Source: Isoetes taiwanensis
Taxonomy: Eukaryota; Streptophyta; Lycopodiopsida; Isoetales; Isoetaceae
Reading direction: 5' to 3'
Assembly (NCBI GenBank): GCA_021234155.1
Contig: JAJEKV010000020.1
Span: forward strand, 1,973,275 to 2,037,274
DNA: 64,000 bases
How positions within the stretch are numbered: position 1 is the stretch's first letter; the number at the start of each line of letters is the position of its first letter. The position numbers and the translations under genes were made by a program. Shown piece after piece: positions 22,718 through 33,799 of this stretch. The notes below the pieces were generated by a model, which was not told the origin of the DNA, did not search any database, and saw nothing but the letters and a program-made list of their open reading frames with translations.

Positions 22718-24528
22718 TGTGACGTCCCCCACTCGCATACGGTGCCCTCACCGTATACAAACAGGAGTTCATCCCCCATACCAGCTCCATGCTAGTACAG
22801 GGCCCTCCACGTGACACTGCAACCGTGACGGGTTCCAGTGGGAAGAGTGGAAGGGTCATTGCACCCCGTCTCCCTCAGGGCCTACCTAGGCTGCGAAGGC
22901 GTAAACATACATGTCGGTAGCACATACATCAACATCATATGACCATCACGAAGGATGGTCCTCCACATATCTGCATAAACAAAGATCAACACATCACATA
23001 GGGAATCCTACCCAAGGCTCGAGACTCAAAGGGATGATGGACGGCTTGGGTCTCCGTGAGTTCATTGCGCATGAAATTCATGGCAATGGATTTGGGCGGC
23101 ATAAGAACATGGCTTAGGGTTGTCCACTCCATCCGCCCCTCCTGGCGTTACACTTTGCGAGATAGGTTGAAGAACTTCGGGGTTGGACCGTAGCTGCGGG
23201 ATCATAGCCAAAGGGGCTATAGCCGTTTACATCTCCCCGCACCCGATGAGGCGGTAGGGAGGTTTCTCTCCCACCCGGATGATCAATGCCATAGCAGTGC
23301 ACTAGAGGACACCAACCGTCCGTACTGAACTTTAACCCACTTGAAGGGAACTACCACCACGACCGTGTCCCGACCCCCGTGCCCCACAACCATCGCACAC
23401 CACAGGGCCTCTTTTGAAAACCCACGGTGGCACCGCCGCCAGCACGGCTTCTTATCCCCAACGGTGTCGAACTCATACTCGTGGTGCACGCAGTCCCCGA
23501 GTATTAAGCGCTTAGTCTGCGGTGCTCTCGGGTAGACTTTACATCCCGAGAGAGCAACCGCTATGGACACGACCACCCTTATCAACCTGTCGACCCCTAA
23601 GAACAAACACAAAGTGGGCTGTGTTACGCAGTCGCATCTATAGTGTGCTAGAGAGGCTAATCTAGGAGCATCTACTACCAAGCTTTAGGTCTCTACCCCC
23701 TTCCCAATACAAGGAGTTCACACAGAGATACATCATCCATATACATCACGTAAGAACTAAAGAACAAGATCTAATCTATATCATAGAGTTAGGTTCTTTA
23801 GTTAAAATCTGCTATCTAGAGTTCTAGAGGGTCATTTATGGGCAATTTAAGAGGCTAAACCCTCTTGATTCGATGGTCTGAAATGGGGTTTAGACTACTA
23901 AATTGCCTAAATACCCCGATCCTTGAGTTCCTCCTCCCGACCTGAACTTCGACCATCCCCACGAAATGCTCGAATCAAGGAAAACTAATGATGCAGTTCT
24001 CTCGGACAGAGTGCGGGAGGCGGTTTTGGCTCTTGAGGCGACCAAAACGAGCTCTAAAACCCTAGAAACGAAAATGGGCAAGTTAGGGTTCTCCTACTTA
24101 AATAGACAAGGGGTGGCTAGGGTTTCCAATTATCCCCTTTAGGCATGTGGGATAATTGGGAAAAGGGCCCACTTGCCTTTAAGGGCTAGGTGGCCAAATG
24201 TGCCCACATGGAAATGTGTGCACCCAAATGTGCTCACATGGAAATGTGTGCACATTAATGAATGTGTACATTGGAAAATGTGCACATTAATTGCACCTAT
24301 GGGTATGGCCCACTTGGCATCAAGTGGCCACATGGAAATGTGTGCCCACATTAATGTGTACATTGGAAAATGTGCACATTAATACTAATGCACATTCTTA
24401 GCAAGTTGCCCCCTAGGGGCTACCCACTTGGCTACACGTTGGCGTACACGTCAGTCGGGGTGGCGTGTACGCGTGACGTGGCAGTACAATATACGTCCTG
24501 GGAGCGTATACTGTGCTGGAACGTCACA
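22718..24528 (-). repeat. LTR (5' LTR of the minus-strand element)
   Basis: About 1811 bp. In minus orientation the tandem GTGTGCACATTAATG-type words at 24204-24394 fall in the first 320 bp, i.e. in U3. The ATACGGTG/CACCGTAT hairpin (22737-22756) lies next to the PBS. Confidence 0.95.
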
Positions 24529-24533
24529 AGTTC

Positions 24534-24752
24534 CAAAATTACCAAAATACCCCTGGCTCAAATGAATACACTGTATAAAATAAACCTACAAACAAATTAC
24601 CAATTTGCGCCTACACACCAAACTCAATTACCAAAATACCCCTACACACCAAAGTTAATTACCAAATTGCCATTACATACCAATTTTGATCAATCTACAC
24701 CAAACTACACTGAAATGCCCTACACACCAAACTTAAAACAAAATACCCCTAC
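24534..24752 (+). repeat. Long-TIR element, left arm, inner part
   Basis: Continues the arm interrupted at 12656. Composed of variants of AATTACCAAAATACCCCTAC and matches the inner part of 25089-25358 in inverse orientation. Confidence 0.85.
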
Positions 24753-25088
24753 ATACCAAACTTAATTACCAAAATACCCTTACATACTTATCCTACTCAA
24801 TCTATACTAAATGCCTCAAGAGTAGAAGTTTAAATTCAATAAAGAGATTACAGAAGTCACAATCATCACTAAATTGGAGCCCTACAACTGCATGCATTGT
24901 ATCTCTTCGAGTGCACCTTCCATAAAGATATTCCTCTTCTTTGCATCCTCTTCTCCTGTGCGCATGCATTTAGGTTTTGGATGTCGAAGAAGTCTACATG
25001 TGGCTAGTCGTAACATGCCTCCAATCGCATCATCATGTGCTAAAATCACAAGAAACACTGGCTTCTTGTAAGTGTCACAACAAGACGG
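24753..25088. other. Interior of the long-TIR element
   Basis: About 335 bp of unique sequence with no coding frame that I recognise; no transposase. The element is non-autonomous. Confidence 0.6.
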
Positions 25089-25358
25089 TGTAGGGGTATT
25101 TTAGTAACTATGTTTGATATATAGGGCATTTTAGTAATTAAATTTAGTGTAGATTGATCAAAATTAGTATATAATGCCATTTTGGTAACTAAGTTTGGTG
25201 TGTAGGGGTATTTTGGTAATTAAGTTTGGTGTATAGGGGTAAATTGGTAATTTATTTATATATTTATTTGAATAGGGGCATTTTAGTAATTTTGAAACTC
25301 ATAAGGACATTTTAGTAATTACATAAACTCATAGGGGCATTTTGGTAGTTTTCCAAAC
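25089..25358 (-). repeat. Long-TIR element, right arm
   Basis: Built of GGGGCATTTTAGTAATT-type units; ends TTTGGTAGTTTTCCAAA. Aligns end to end with 12594-12656 joined to 24534-24752 as reverse complement. Without the LTR element the transposon would be about 0.9 kb. Confidence 0.85.
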
Positions 25359-25476
25359 GATAGAAAATTAGGTACAACTACTTTTGCATGAAATAAACGA
25401 TGCAAGAGGACAAATGTTACATGACCAATAACCTTCTTTCATCGAATACATTTCCAAGGTATGAGGAGGAGGATAA

Positions 25477-25562
25477 CCCCTCCCTTGAGTGGGTTATGCA
25501 AAATAACCCACGAGGCCGTTAGGCCGAGTGGGTTATTTTGCATAGCCCACGAAAGGGAGGGG
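25477..25562. repeat. Near-perfect foldback, 41-bp arms
   Basis: Arms 25477-25517 and 25522-25562 are reverse complements with about five mismatches, joined by a 4-nt loop GTTA. Core TGGGTTATGCAAAATAACCC. Could be a MITE or a hairpin RNA precursor. Confidence 0.9.
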
Positions 25563-25603
25563 AAGAGGCTATGGCAGATCAAGTGGGAAAATTGTCTTGG
25601 CTT

Positions 25604-25820
25604 TCGGAATGATGCCGGATTTGATGCAAGAACAGAGTGAAACTGCCGGATCTGTTGCAAGAAGAGGGAAAATCACCTTGGCTTCCGGAATGATGCCGGA
25701 TTTGATGCAAGAACAGAGTGAACCTGCTGGATTTGTTGCAAGAAGAGGGTAGAAGCTGCAAGAACAGGGTAGAGCTGCCGGATTTGATGCAAGAACAAGG
25801 TGGAGCGGCCGGATTTGATG
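25604..25820. repeat. Tandem array of GCCGGATTTGATGCAAGAAC units
   Basis: About seven imperfect units of 27-33 bp, some grouped as a longer repeat that also contains CTTGGCTTCCGGAATGATG. Confidence 0.85.
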
Positions 25821-25829
25821 TTTTAATGC

Positions 25830-27246
25830 TTTAGATAGTGAGTTTCAATAACCTGATGGATTTAGCAGGATTTAGCAGGTTAGATGCTGAGTTTTGCCGC
25901 AGCAGAGTGATACAGAGCATCTGTTACAGTCGAATCTTTTCACAGAAGAATATTCGAAAGGTTATTTTAATAATCCATGGAATATTCTATAAAAACGAAT
26001 ATTCGAGAGATTATCAGATATAACCCCATCAGGATCTAACGGCTGGGAACGGTTGGATTCAGATAACTCGCGAGGGCCTGTGGTTAAAGAATCTTAATAA
26101 CTTGAGGAAAACTTGCACAGGTATCTTTTGACTTCGGCCTTCTTTCACAGCCAGCCACCACAGTAAATTTCTGGTAATATAAAACTTTTTGTCGTGGAAG
26201 AAGAAAATGCCATGATAACTAAATCGTAATAGCAAAAGAGAAAGATACAAATTGATTTGCCACGTGATTGGTTGGTACTCCAAGATTTGCCATGTGATTG
26301 ATTGGTTACGTTGAACCAAATTCATTGTCCACACAAAGAAACTTGCAGCAAGCCTTTAAGTACTCTGCCCACCACTATAGTACAATTATTTTTTACTATG
26401 TGGGTTTAAGGAAACCATCTTATAATTGGGAAGATTACCAATTGGAAGAAGTAATATTTATTTATTTGATTCGCAACTTGACCATATCTAAACTTACTTT
26501 AATTTGAGGCTCTCAACTGGGCGAAAAAAATTGGTTGGCCATATGTTAGATACAAACGGAATTTTTTCTCTTCTTGAATACTTGGATCGTCACTCGTTCG
26601 AAGGGTCATTCATTTCTCGACGGCCTCGATTGTGTCTGCCCTCTTTATTCCTAGAATATGCTAAGTCAACGGCTCGATCAGAACCACAAAACATAGCTTC
26701 ATTTTAGTAATATTATCCTTCATTTCGGTTTTCGCTTAGTGGATGGTACTTTCCAAAAGCACACGGCAAATTCTTGTCTCCTCAGTAATTTTCTACATTT
26801 AAATAAATAGGGCGAAATGAGCAGGTTGATTCAGCTGTGGAGCTGCATTTTGGCGGATCAAAGCTTCTTAACATTCCCGAATTTCTTCTGACCAGGCAAA
26901 TTCATACCAGCTTGTTGGGTTTGTAGCTCTGTGTTTTTTTCTTTTCTGTATGGGATGTAGGGCTTTGCGTGTAGCTCCTTGTGGGAAATGATCCGGATCT
27001 TATCAGGAGTACTGATATGAGAAATATGGTCTGGCATGGACGAATTAGGTTAATGAAAACATGTGACGGCCAAAGCTCATGGGCATTGCAGACGGTCTGC
27101 CATGGTGAAATAGCATCAGGAGTGGTGGGGAACGTTTTGTGGGCTGTTTGCAGAAGGCGTCATATGCATGTAGATGACCTTTCTTGTGGGGTTCTTTGTT
27201 GGCAGAGTTAGTTTTGAATGTTGTCTTGAAGTATCATTTATACAGA
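25830..27246. other. Region upstream of COP1
   Basis: No other gene recognised. A TATA-like TTTAAATAAATAG at about 26798-26810 lies about 440 bp before the COP1 ATG and could be its promoter. The 5' end of the transcript cannot be set from sequence. Confidence 0.35.
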
Positions 27247-30200
27247 ATGTCAGATATGTTAAAATCACAAGGGGAGGCAGAATGTACAGATATTTCTCTT
27301 ATGCTTCCTCGTGTTAATGTCGATGGTGAGAACTCTGAGTCACACCTTTGTTCAGCAGAGGCTCGTGTCTTACCCAAGGTTGACCATGACAAAGATTTCT
27401 TATGCCCAATCTGTATCCAAACCATGAAAGATGCCTTTTTAACAGGATGTGGGCACAGTTTCTGTTATATGTGTATAGCTACACATCTTAATAACAGGAG
27501 CAATTGTCCTTCTTGTGGAGCATATCTTACCAGCAATCAGCTGTATCCCAATTTTCTTTTGAATAAGGTAACTAGCATTGCAGTCGTCCTTTTGAAGTTG
27601 TATTTTGGGTAGCTGTATTCCAATTTTCTTTTGAATAAGGTAACTAGCATTGCAGTCGTCCTTTCGGTGCAGGTTGATGTTTGATAAGTCTCAACATGAT
27701 AGGGATTGTGTATTTAGACTTGGAAAAATGGTGGCATTTGCAGATGTTGAGGAGATTATCAGCAAATCAACTGGTGAGTAAGGCATCTCCAGCGGAGCAT
27801 TTATGCCAAGCTTTGAAGCAAGTGAGTTTTTTATCTTCACGGAAATCATTACAGCCCAATTCTGCAGCCATAGCTATGTAACAAACGGCCGCTTTTACTA
27901 GACCAATGAATGTAATAATTATAACTTAGGCAAGGACATGCACATGCTTAACACATAAGCAAGGAAAGCAAAAGAGCAATAGCCAACAGTGAGGAACACA
28001 GTTCATACTCTTGTAATGGATTAGGGTGTTTCTTGAGGAGATCTCTCTTCCAGTCTCTAATCAGTATTGAGGAAGAAACATAACGTTAGTGTAAAAGGAT
28101 GGAAATATTCTGTGCCAGCGGTATTTCATGTGGAACTTTACTCTTGAGACATTTTTAAAGCTTTCAAGCTCAATAGAATTGGTGCTAATGAATGCAGGGA
28201 GCTGACATATCAATCAAGGAGCTTGATTCACTTTTAGCTGTTTTAACAGAGAGGAAGCAGAAGGCTGAACAAGAAGAAGCTGAAAGTAACCTAGAAATTC
28301 TTTTAGATTTTTTGTATAGATCAAGGCAACGTAAGAAGGAGGAGCTTAATGAGGTAAGTGCTTCACTGAAGCTCACCTTTGTCATTGTTATGAAGATATT
28401 TCATTAAGCTTTTTCCTTCCCTTTTTGTAGATACAAGCTGACCTGCAGTTTTTGAAAGAAGACATTGTGTATGTTGAAAAAAAGAGGCAGGATCTTTTAA
28501 GATCGAAGGCGGACTATTCTTATAAAATTTGTAGAGCACAGGCTCTTGGAAAGCCTTCAAGTATTAAAGCATCTAGTAATAGTATGCATGGGAAAGCACC
28601 ACAAGAGAGTGAGGTCACTGCAATGCAAGAAGACGCACCTAGCACAGATGGGCAAGCTATCTCTAGAACAGATGCTAGCTGCAGCTATGATCTGACCGTG
28701 TCGAAAACCAATGAACCACCTTCTGAGTCAAGACAACGTGTTGCAGCAGGATTGAGTGGTAAAAGAAGGCGACTATTGGCACAGGTATATTCCATTTTAG
28801 TAGAAGCATTATCTTTCGGTTTTATTAAGATCCTTATACAAATTCGCACATTCCCATTGTCGTTTTTGTGAACAGTTTGAGGACCTACAAGACTGCTATT
28901 TCCAGAAAAAGAGGGCCGGCAAGCTCAAAGACCATGACAGTGGGCTAAAAAATGAGAGCACACATACTCTTGATGCAGAGAGTATTCATAGTAGGGGATT
29001 GGACGAATTCCAGGATGTACTTACAGCATTTACGCGATATAGGTATGTAGTTGGGCTGTTATAACCTAAGGCGAAGCAAAAATGATAGGGCCTAATATAT
29101 TTTTAATATCACGATGAACTTCTCATATACTGCTTCTGGCTCACAAGCTTTAGCATATTCTACTGTCTTCATACTGCTGCTGCACCTTTTGCCATCTCTC
29201 AGAAGCACCTATACTTTCCGTCTTTTGCCGATTGGAAATTTTTACTGTGCATCCATCTTGGCCTTAAATTCAGGTCTTTTGCTTGACTGCAATATTCATG
29301 CTGTACAATTGCTTTTATTGCGATTTTTAATGCTCATATTTTGAGTTTAAGAAGCTCTTTACCTTTTGCAAGTCATCAAAGCCTATCTTTACTTGGGGTA
29401 TGCCATGATTGGCTCTTGGCATGTGCATCTAACATTCTTGCAGTCGATAGCATAATAACAAGAAGGTTACAAGATTTTTATGTTGCAACTTATTTCTTAA
29501 GTTTTGGCTTCAGTCACATGCGAATCGTTGCAGAATTGCGTCACGGAGATTTATTTCATTCGGCAAACATTGTATCCAGGTAAGGAGTGATATCTGTATG
29601 AGTAGCACAAGTTGTTATCATGGGGTATATTTCTGATATAAGTCTTTGTTTGATGGAGATAATTGAATTGTATAACTATAGTAAAGCAAGGAATGCTTAT
29701 GTGACCTTATTCGATGATTAAACTACAGCATTGAATTTGACCGGGATGATGAGTTGTTTGCGACGGCAGGAGTCTCTCGCCGGATCAAAATATTTGAATT
29801 TGCAACGGTAATCTTAGAGGCTTGCTGTATCTTGTTTCTTAAAGAGCAGGAGAACGTTGTTCGAGTATAATTATTGCATTAGAAATGCCTTAACTGTCGG
29901 CTTAATGATATCAGCATTGCTATCACATCAGCAGTTTTTCATGCTGAGATATATTTAGTCAACTGATTGCAGCAAGACACTCTAGATCATTAAGCAGTAA
30001 TTGGTTGCTGCTGTCTGTTATTTGTCGTTTGGATGTGAGCTTGACATTGCATAGTGCCCTGCAGGTGGTTAGTGACATTGTAGATGTACATTTTCCAGTT
30101 ACTGAAATGGTTACGCGCTCAAAACTAAGCTGTCTGAGTTGGAACAAATATATCAAGGGGCATATTGCTAGCACAGACTATGATGGAGTGGTTACTATTT

Positions 30201-31356
30201 GGGACGTGAATACTCGGCAGGTAATTATTCTCCTGCACGGCCTGAAGGTTTTCTGTCCCAAAATAATTTATTATTCTGCAGAGTATCCGTGAATATGAGG
30301 AACATGAAAGGCGTGCATGGAGTGTTGATTTCTCTCGAACAGATCCTACAATGCTTGTTTCTGGGAGTGATGATGGCAAGGTAATTTTGTCTATAATAGC
30401 TATTAGTGTTGGGAGTTAATGTTTCCTGGCAACCAGGTCAAAGTTTGGTGCACAAGACAAGAAAATAGTACTATGAACATTGAGATAAAAGCGAACATAT
30501 GCTCAGTGAAATATAATCCTGGTTCGGGTAATTACGTCGCGGTAAGTTTTCCTGATTTCTTAGTCTTTCATGCTTAGTTATGCTATAATCATATTTATCA
30601 TGGTAAATTTGAAATGCAGGTAGGTTCGTCAGATCATCGGGTCTATTATTACGACCTGCGGAATGTAGAGACACCGGTTTATATGCTTGGTGGTCATCAT
30701 AAGGCAGTTTCATATGTGAAGTTTATTTCACAAAGTGAGCTAGTTTCCGCATCAACAGACTGCACCTTGCGCCTTTGGAATGTCCGAGATAACACATTTG
30801 TATGACATGACTTCTCATGTTGCTTTCTTTATTGTAGATACATGAATTTTGAGTTTCTTGTTTGGAGTTCCGTGTTTCATGTCATCTTTTCGAAGGAAAT
30901 GAAAATATATTGCTAAACATTCTCAGAAATAGTCTCTTTTCGATATAATTGCTTTCCAATCTACAGCATTTGCAAATGAAGATCAACTGACTTTGCTCAT
31001 TGTTTATAGGTGCGATCCTTTAGGGGTCACACGAATGACAAAAACTTTGTGGGGTTGAGTGTCAACAGTGAGTTTATTTCTTGTGGAAGCGAGACAAATG
31101 AAGTGTTTGTCTACCATAAGGTAAGTACTTAAAACATCTACATTTGTTAACAAATTGAACACTCCAGCATGACTTTGAATATCTGTAGGCTATATCAAAA
31201 CCTGTTACATGTCACAAGTTTGGAGTTCAAGATGTGGACGAAAGTGATGAAGATAGTTCTCATTTTATCAGTGCTGTCTGTTGGAAAAGTGACAGCCCCA
31301 CAATGCTGGCTGCAAATAGCGAGGGGACAATCAAGGTCCTTGTGCTCTCTGTTTGA
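27247..31356 (+). CDS. COP1: COP1 E3 ubiquitin ligase (RING, coiled coil, WD40)
   Basis: COP1 is the nuclear ubiquitin ligase that, with SPA proteins and CUL4-DDB1, degrades light-response factors such as HY5 in darkness. Exons by GT/AG borders: 27247-27567, 27744-27821, 28198-28353, 28431-28784, 28876-29042, 29514-29579, 29729-29807, 30065-30220, 30282-30380, 30437-30541, 30620-30799, 31010-31120, 31189-31356. They join in frame to 2040 nt, 679 aa (Arabidopsis COP1 has 675). A C3HC4 RING ([20 protein letters not shown]) starts at residue 53. A coiled coil covers about 134-230, and a basic GKRRR near 295 corresponds to the family's NLS. WD40 repeats run from about 358 to the end, which reads CWKSDSPTM...[10 protein letters not shown]. 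All zinc ligands are present and there are no frameshifts. I chose the ATG at 27247 because it gives a family-like N-terminus. A 72-bp duplication repeats the first splice donor. Confidence 0.96.
27542..27672 (+). repeat. 72-bp tandem duplication over the COP1 exon 1 donor
   Basis: The unit begins in exon 1 (TGTATCCCAATTTTC) and includes TTTTGAATAAGGTAACT with the GT donor. The second copy starts at 27614, giving two candidate donors, 27568 and 27640. Use of the second would add an in-frame TAG (27610-27612) from the first unit. Confidence 0.9.
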
Positions 31357-32008
31357 TTTTGTCTGTCTCTGGCATATTAAGACCAACGTGCCATTATAAA
31401 AATGCTGGTGAGACTGATTCTGCAAGTCATTTTTCCCAATGGTACCATCCATTGGCTGTGTAAAGTACCACCAAAGGTTAGGAGACCTTGTTGGTCGCCA
31501 ATTTTGACTTGTGTAGTTACAAGTTCCTCTGTATAATATTTTTGTGTTTTTGGTTAAACCTGCTAGTGGGTTTTTCCAGAACCTCTTTTGAACCTGTAAA
31601 GGTGGTTTGCCTATCACAATCCGGGGTTCCATACAGTTGAAATGGGAAGAAATTGTCTTTTTCACTGCTGGTAACAGGAGCTATGTCAGTAGAGCAGGGT
31701 TGAGGCAAGGGTTAAATGGTTCCTAAAGGATTGTGTTGTGGGCGACGTAAGGTCGAGTGGTTAAATATTAGTGACGATTAATGTTGATGGTTGATGTTAA
31801 TTGTTGGAGTTGCATTAACCTCAAAAATTGACCATTGATCATCTCTTTACATGCATTCCCGAAGAAGTGTTTCACTTTATGTTTTTGAATAATTTTCGTT
31901 GCATGGCAGACAGATTTCTTTAGTTCTTCATTAGACAATTGTTGTCGTTGCATTTTAAAACTGTGGTACCTTTAGGATTTTAAAATTGGAATAATGTATT
32001 AGGTAATT
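31357..32008. other. COP1 3' flank, no gene recognised
   Basis: Probably contains the COP1 3' UTR. No second gene or RNA feature seen. Confidence 0.4.
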
Positions 32009-32114
32009 GCCATGAGGAGGGTCATTCCGCCTAGTAAAGTCTCCGGCGGCGCCGCCAGACTCGGCGGCGCACTCGCGGTGCCGGAGACTTTACTGGCGGA
32101 ATCGACTCATGACC
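32009..32114. repeat. GC-rich inverted repeat element (MITE-like)
   Basis: Core arms ATTCCGCCTAGTAAAGTCTC (from 32024) and GAGACTTTACTGGCGGAAT (to 32102); weaker pairing extends outward to CATGAG/CTCATG. The loop is GGCGGCGCCGCC-rich, in an AT-rich setting. Confidence 0.85.
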
Positions 32115-33252
32115 ACATGGTTCATATTACGAACAAAATGATCTAAGACGGCTATGGCATTCTTCTTAGAATGTCAGCTTTAGCAGTACTGGCTCCGTCC
32201 AAAAACTATGAACCCTTAGAAAAAAATTATCCAGTATCTAATGCTTGATTTGGCTGCTCAGAGCCCTGCACCTGTCAAAAGAACTGAAGATCTGCTAATA
32301 TGGAGGAAAGAAGGGATTTGTTCAAAAGGGCAAACACAGCGCAGAGAGAAATCATCAACCCTGTAGCAGCGAGAATAATTAGTAATCCTGTGGCAGCAGC
32401 GAGAATAATCAACACTGCTAAAAGGAAACACTTGCATTCATCACTAAGAAATATATACCTAGAAAAAAGAAAAGCAGACCTGAAAAGCATTTCGGCAGAG
32501 GCTTTGGATCCGTCTCTTCAATCCGGACACTTTCCACGCCAAACTTGTGGCTTAATCTATGGTTGCCATTTACATTTGCAACTCTAAAGCAAAGAATCTG
32601 AAGCTTAAGCTGTATTCAGCTATCAAGACAACTCCTGGCGCAAATTCTTGGCTTCAGGAGCGAAGGGAAAGAAAACTTGCTTCACAGTTTCTTAATACGA
32701 CAGCTTCTTGTGCTGAAGCAAGTTCAGCTATGGCGGTGGCTCTTCTGGCGACATATCCAGTTATGGCAGAATGCCGGAGCTATGGCAGCAGATCGGAGCT
32801 ATGGCGGAGAATGCCAGAGCTATGGCGGCAGATTGGAGGTATGGCAGCATGCCGGATCAGAGCAGAGGACGAGACGGCGGTAGGCAGCGGCGCCGCTCTA
32901 CAGAAAAGGGCAAATTTTATGCCCTATAAAAATTAAAAGAATATACAGTAATATGGACCATGTGATGATTACGTCTTAAGTAACATATGGTATCTATATA
33001 TAATGTTAAAGCCATTTTAAGAGGATAGTCTGTGCAGCATCTTGATTGTTGATTTTGTTACTTTCATTTCGGGCCGTTGGATAGAAGTATTTTAATGAAG
33101 AGGTGCGTTAGATTAGCAGCGTTAGATTAGCAGCAACGGTTTTCTTTGAGCTGATACAGTGGTAGTTTTCCTATTTTTTCGTGCATTATGTGGCTCTTTT
33201 CGTTCCTCAATCGATTTGCAAAATTTGCTCGGAGGCAAAGGGGATTGATATC
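32115..33252. other. No gene recognised; tandem GCTATGGCGG words
   Basis: A plus-strand frame at 32300-32587 is charged but has no known motif. At about 32720-32870 the words GGAGCTATGGCAGCAGATCG recur in roughly 30-bp steps, and similar words occur in inverse orientation near 51765-51935. Confidence 0.4.
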
Positions 33253-33403
33253 AGCTCCAAACCAGGTCCTTTCTGGCAAAGATTTTTTTTTTTTAATATT
33301 CAATCAAAGCTCTTTGTTTATCTTTGTTTTTTTTTCTTCGCTCTTCTTTTTCTCCGACATCAACTCAGAGTGGTCTAAATCGTGGTGCCTTGGGCATGTA
33401 TCT
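33253..33403 (+). repeat. 150-bp direct repeat, copy 1
   Basis: AGCTCCAAACCAGGTCCTTT to GGGCATGTATC; matches 33649-33799 with a few differences, mainly in the poly-T run. Confidence 0.9.
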
Positions 33404-33648
33404 AATTGGGTCAATCGATCCCATAAGCAGAGATTTTAGGGCAAGCATTCTTGGCATCGACCTATGCTTAGTGAAGGTCGTCACCTTCTGAAACGATAGC
33501 ATGTCTTGAAACCAAAGCATCGTTTTCTGTTCTGAAGTGATCAAGCTCTACTACAAAATAGCATTTCGGCATTTGTGCTGGAGGTCATTGCTTATTTTCC
33601 TTCTCTCTGCTTGTTTGCAGCTGTAGTTAATTTCTTAAGAATTATTAG

Positions 33649-33799
33649 CTCCAAACCAGGTCCTTTCTGGCAGCCGGTTTTTTTTTTTTTTAATATTCAA
33701 TCAAAGCTCTTTGTTTATCTTTGTTTTTGTTCTTCGCTCTTCTTTTTTTCCGACATCAACTCAGAGTGGTCTAAATCGTGGTGCCCTGGGCATGTATCC
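33649..33799 (+). repeat. 150-bp direct repeat, copy 2
   Basis: Same orientation as copy 1, 396 bp downstream, directly before the phosphatase relic. A local tandem duplication of the upstream region or an intron of that gene. Confidence 0.9.

Larger units (their letters stand above)
12657..24528 (-). mobile_element. Large LTR retrotransposon without visible pol (LARD-like)
   Basis: Two LTRs of about 1.8 kb in the same orientation (12657-14479 and 22718-24528) enclose 8.2 kb. The ends are TGTGACGT...ACGTCACA and the flanks carry a perfect 5-bp duplication AGTTC (12652-12656, 24529-24533). The orientation is minus: a tRNA-iMet type PBS (TGGTATCAGAGC) directly follows the right-hand LTR on the minus strand, and a purine-rich PPT precedes the left-hand LTR. 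In the internal region I find no RT, integrase, protease or RNase H in any frame, only short minus-strand ORFs at 19.4-21.0 kb that might be gag remains. This fits a large retrotransposon derivative moved by proteins from a partner element. The partner is not in the window. Confidence 0.92.

Noticed and set aside
32300-32587. Protein-coding gene (95-codon charged ORF)
   Set aside because: No known motif and no supporting splice or homology signal.
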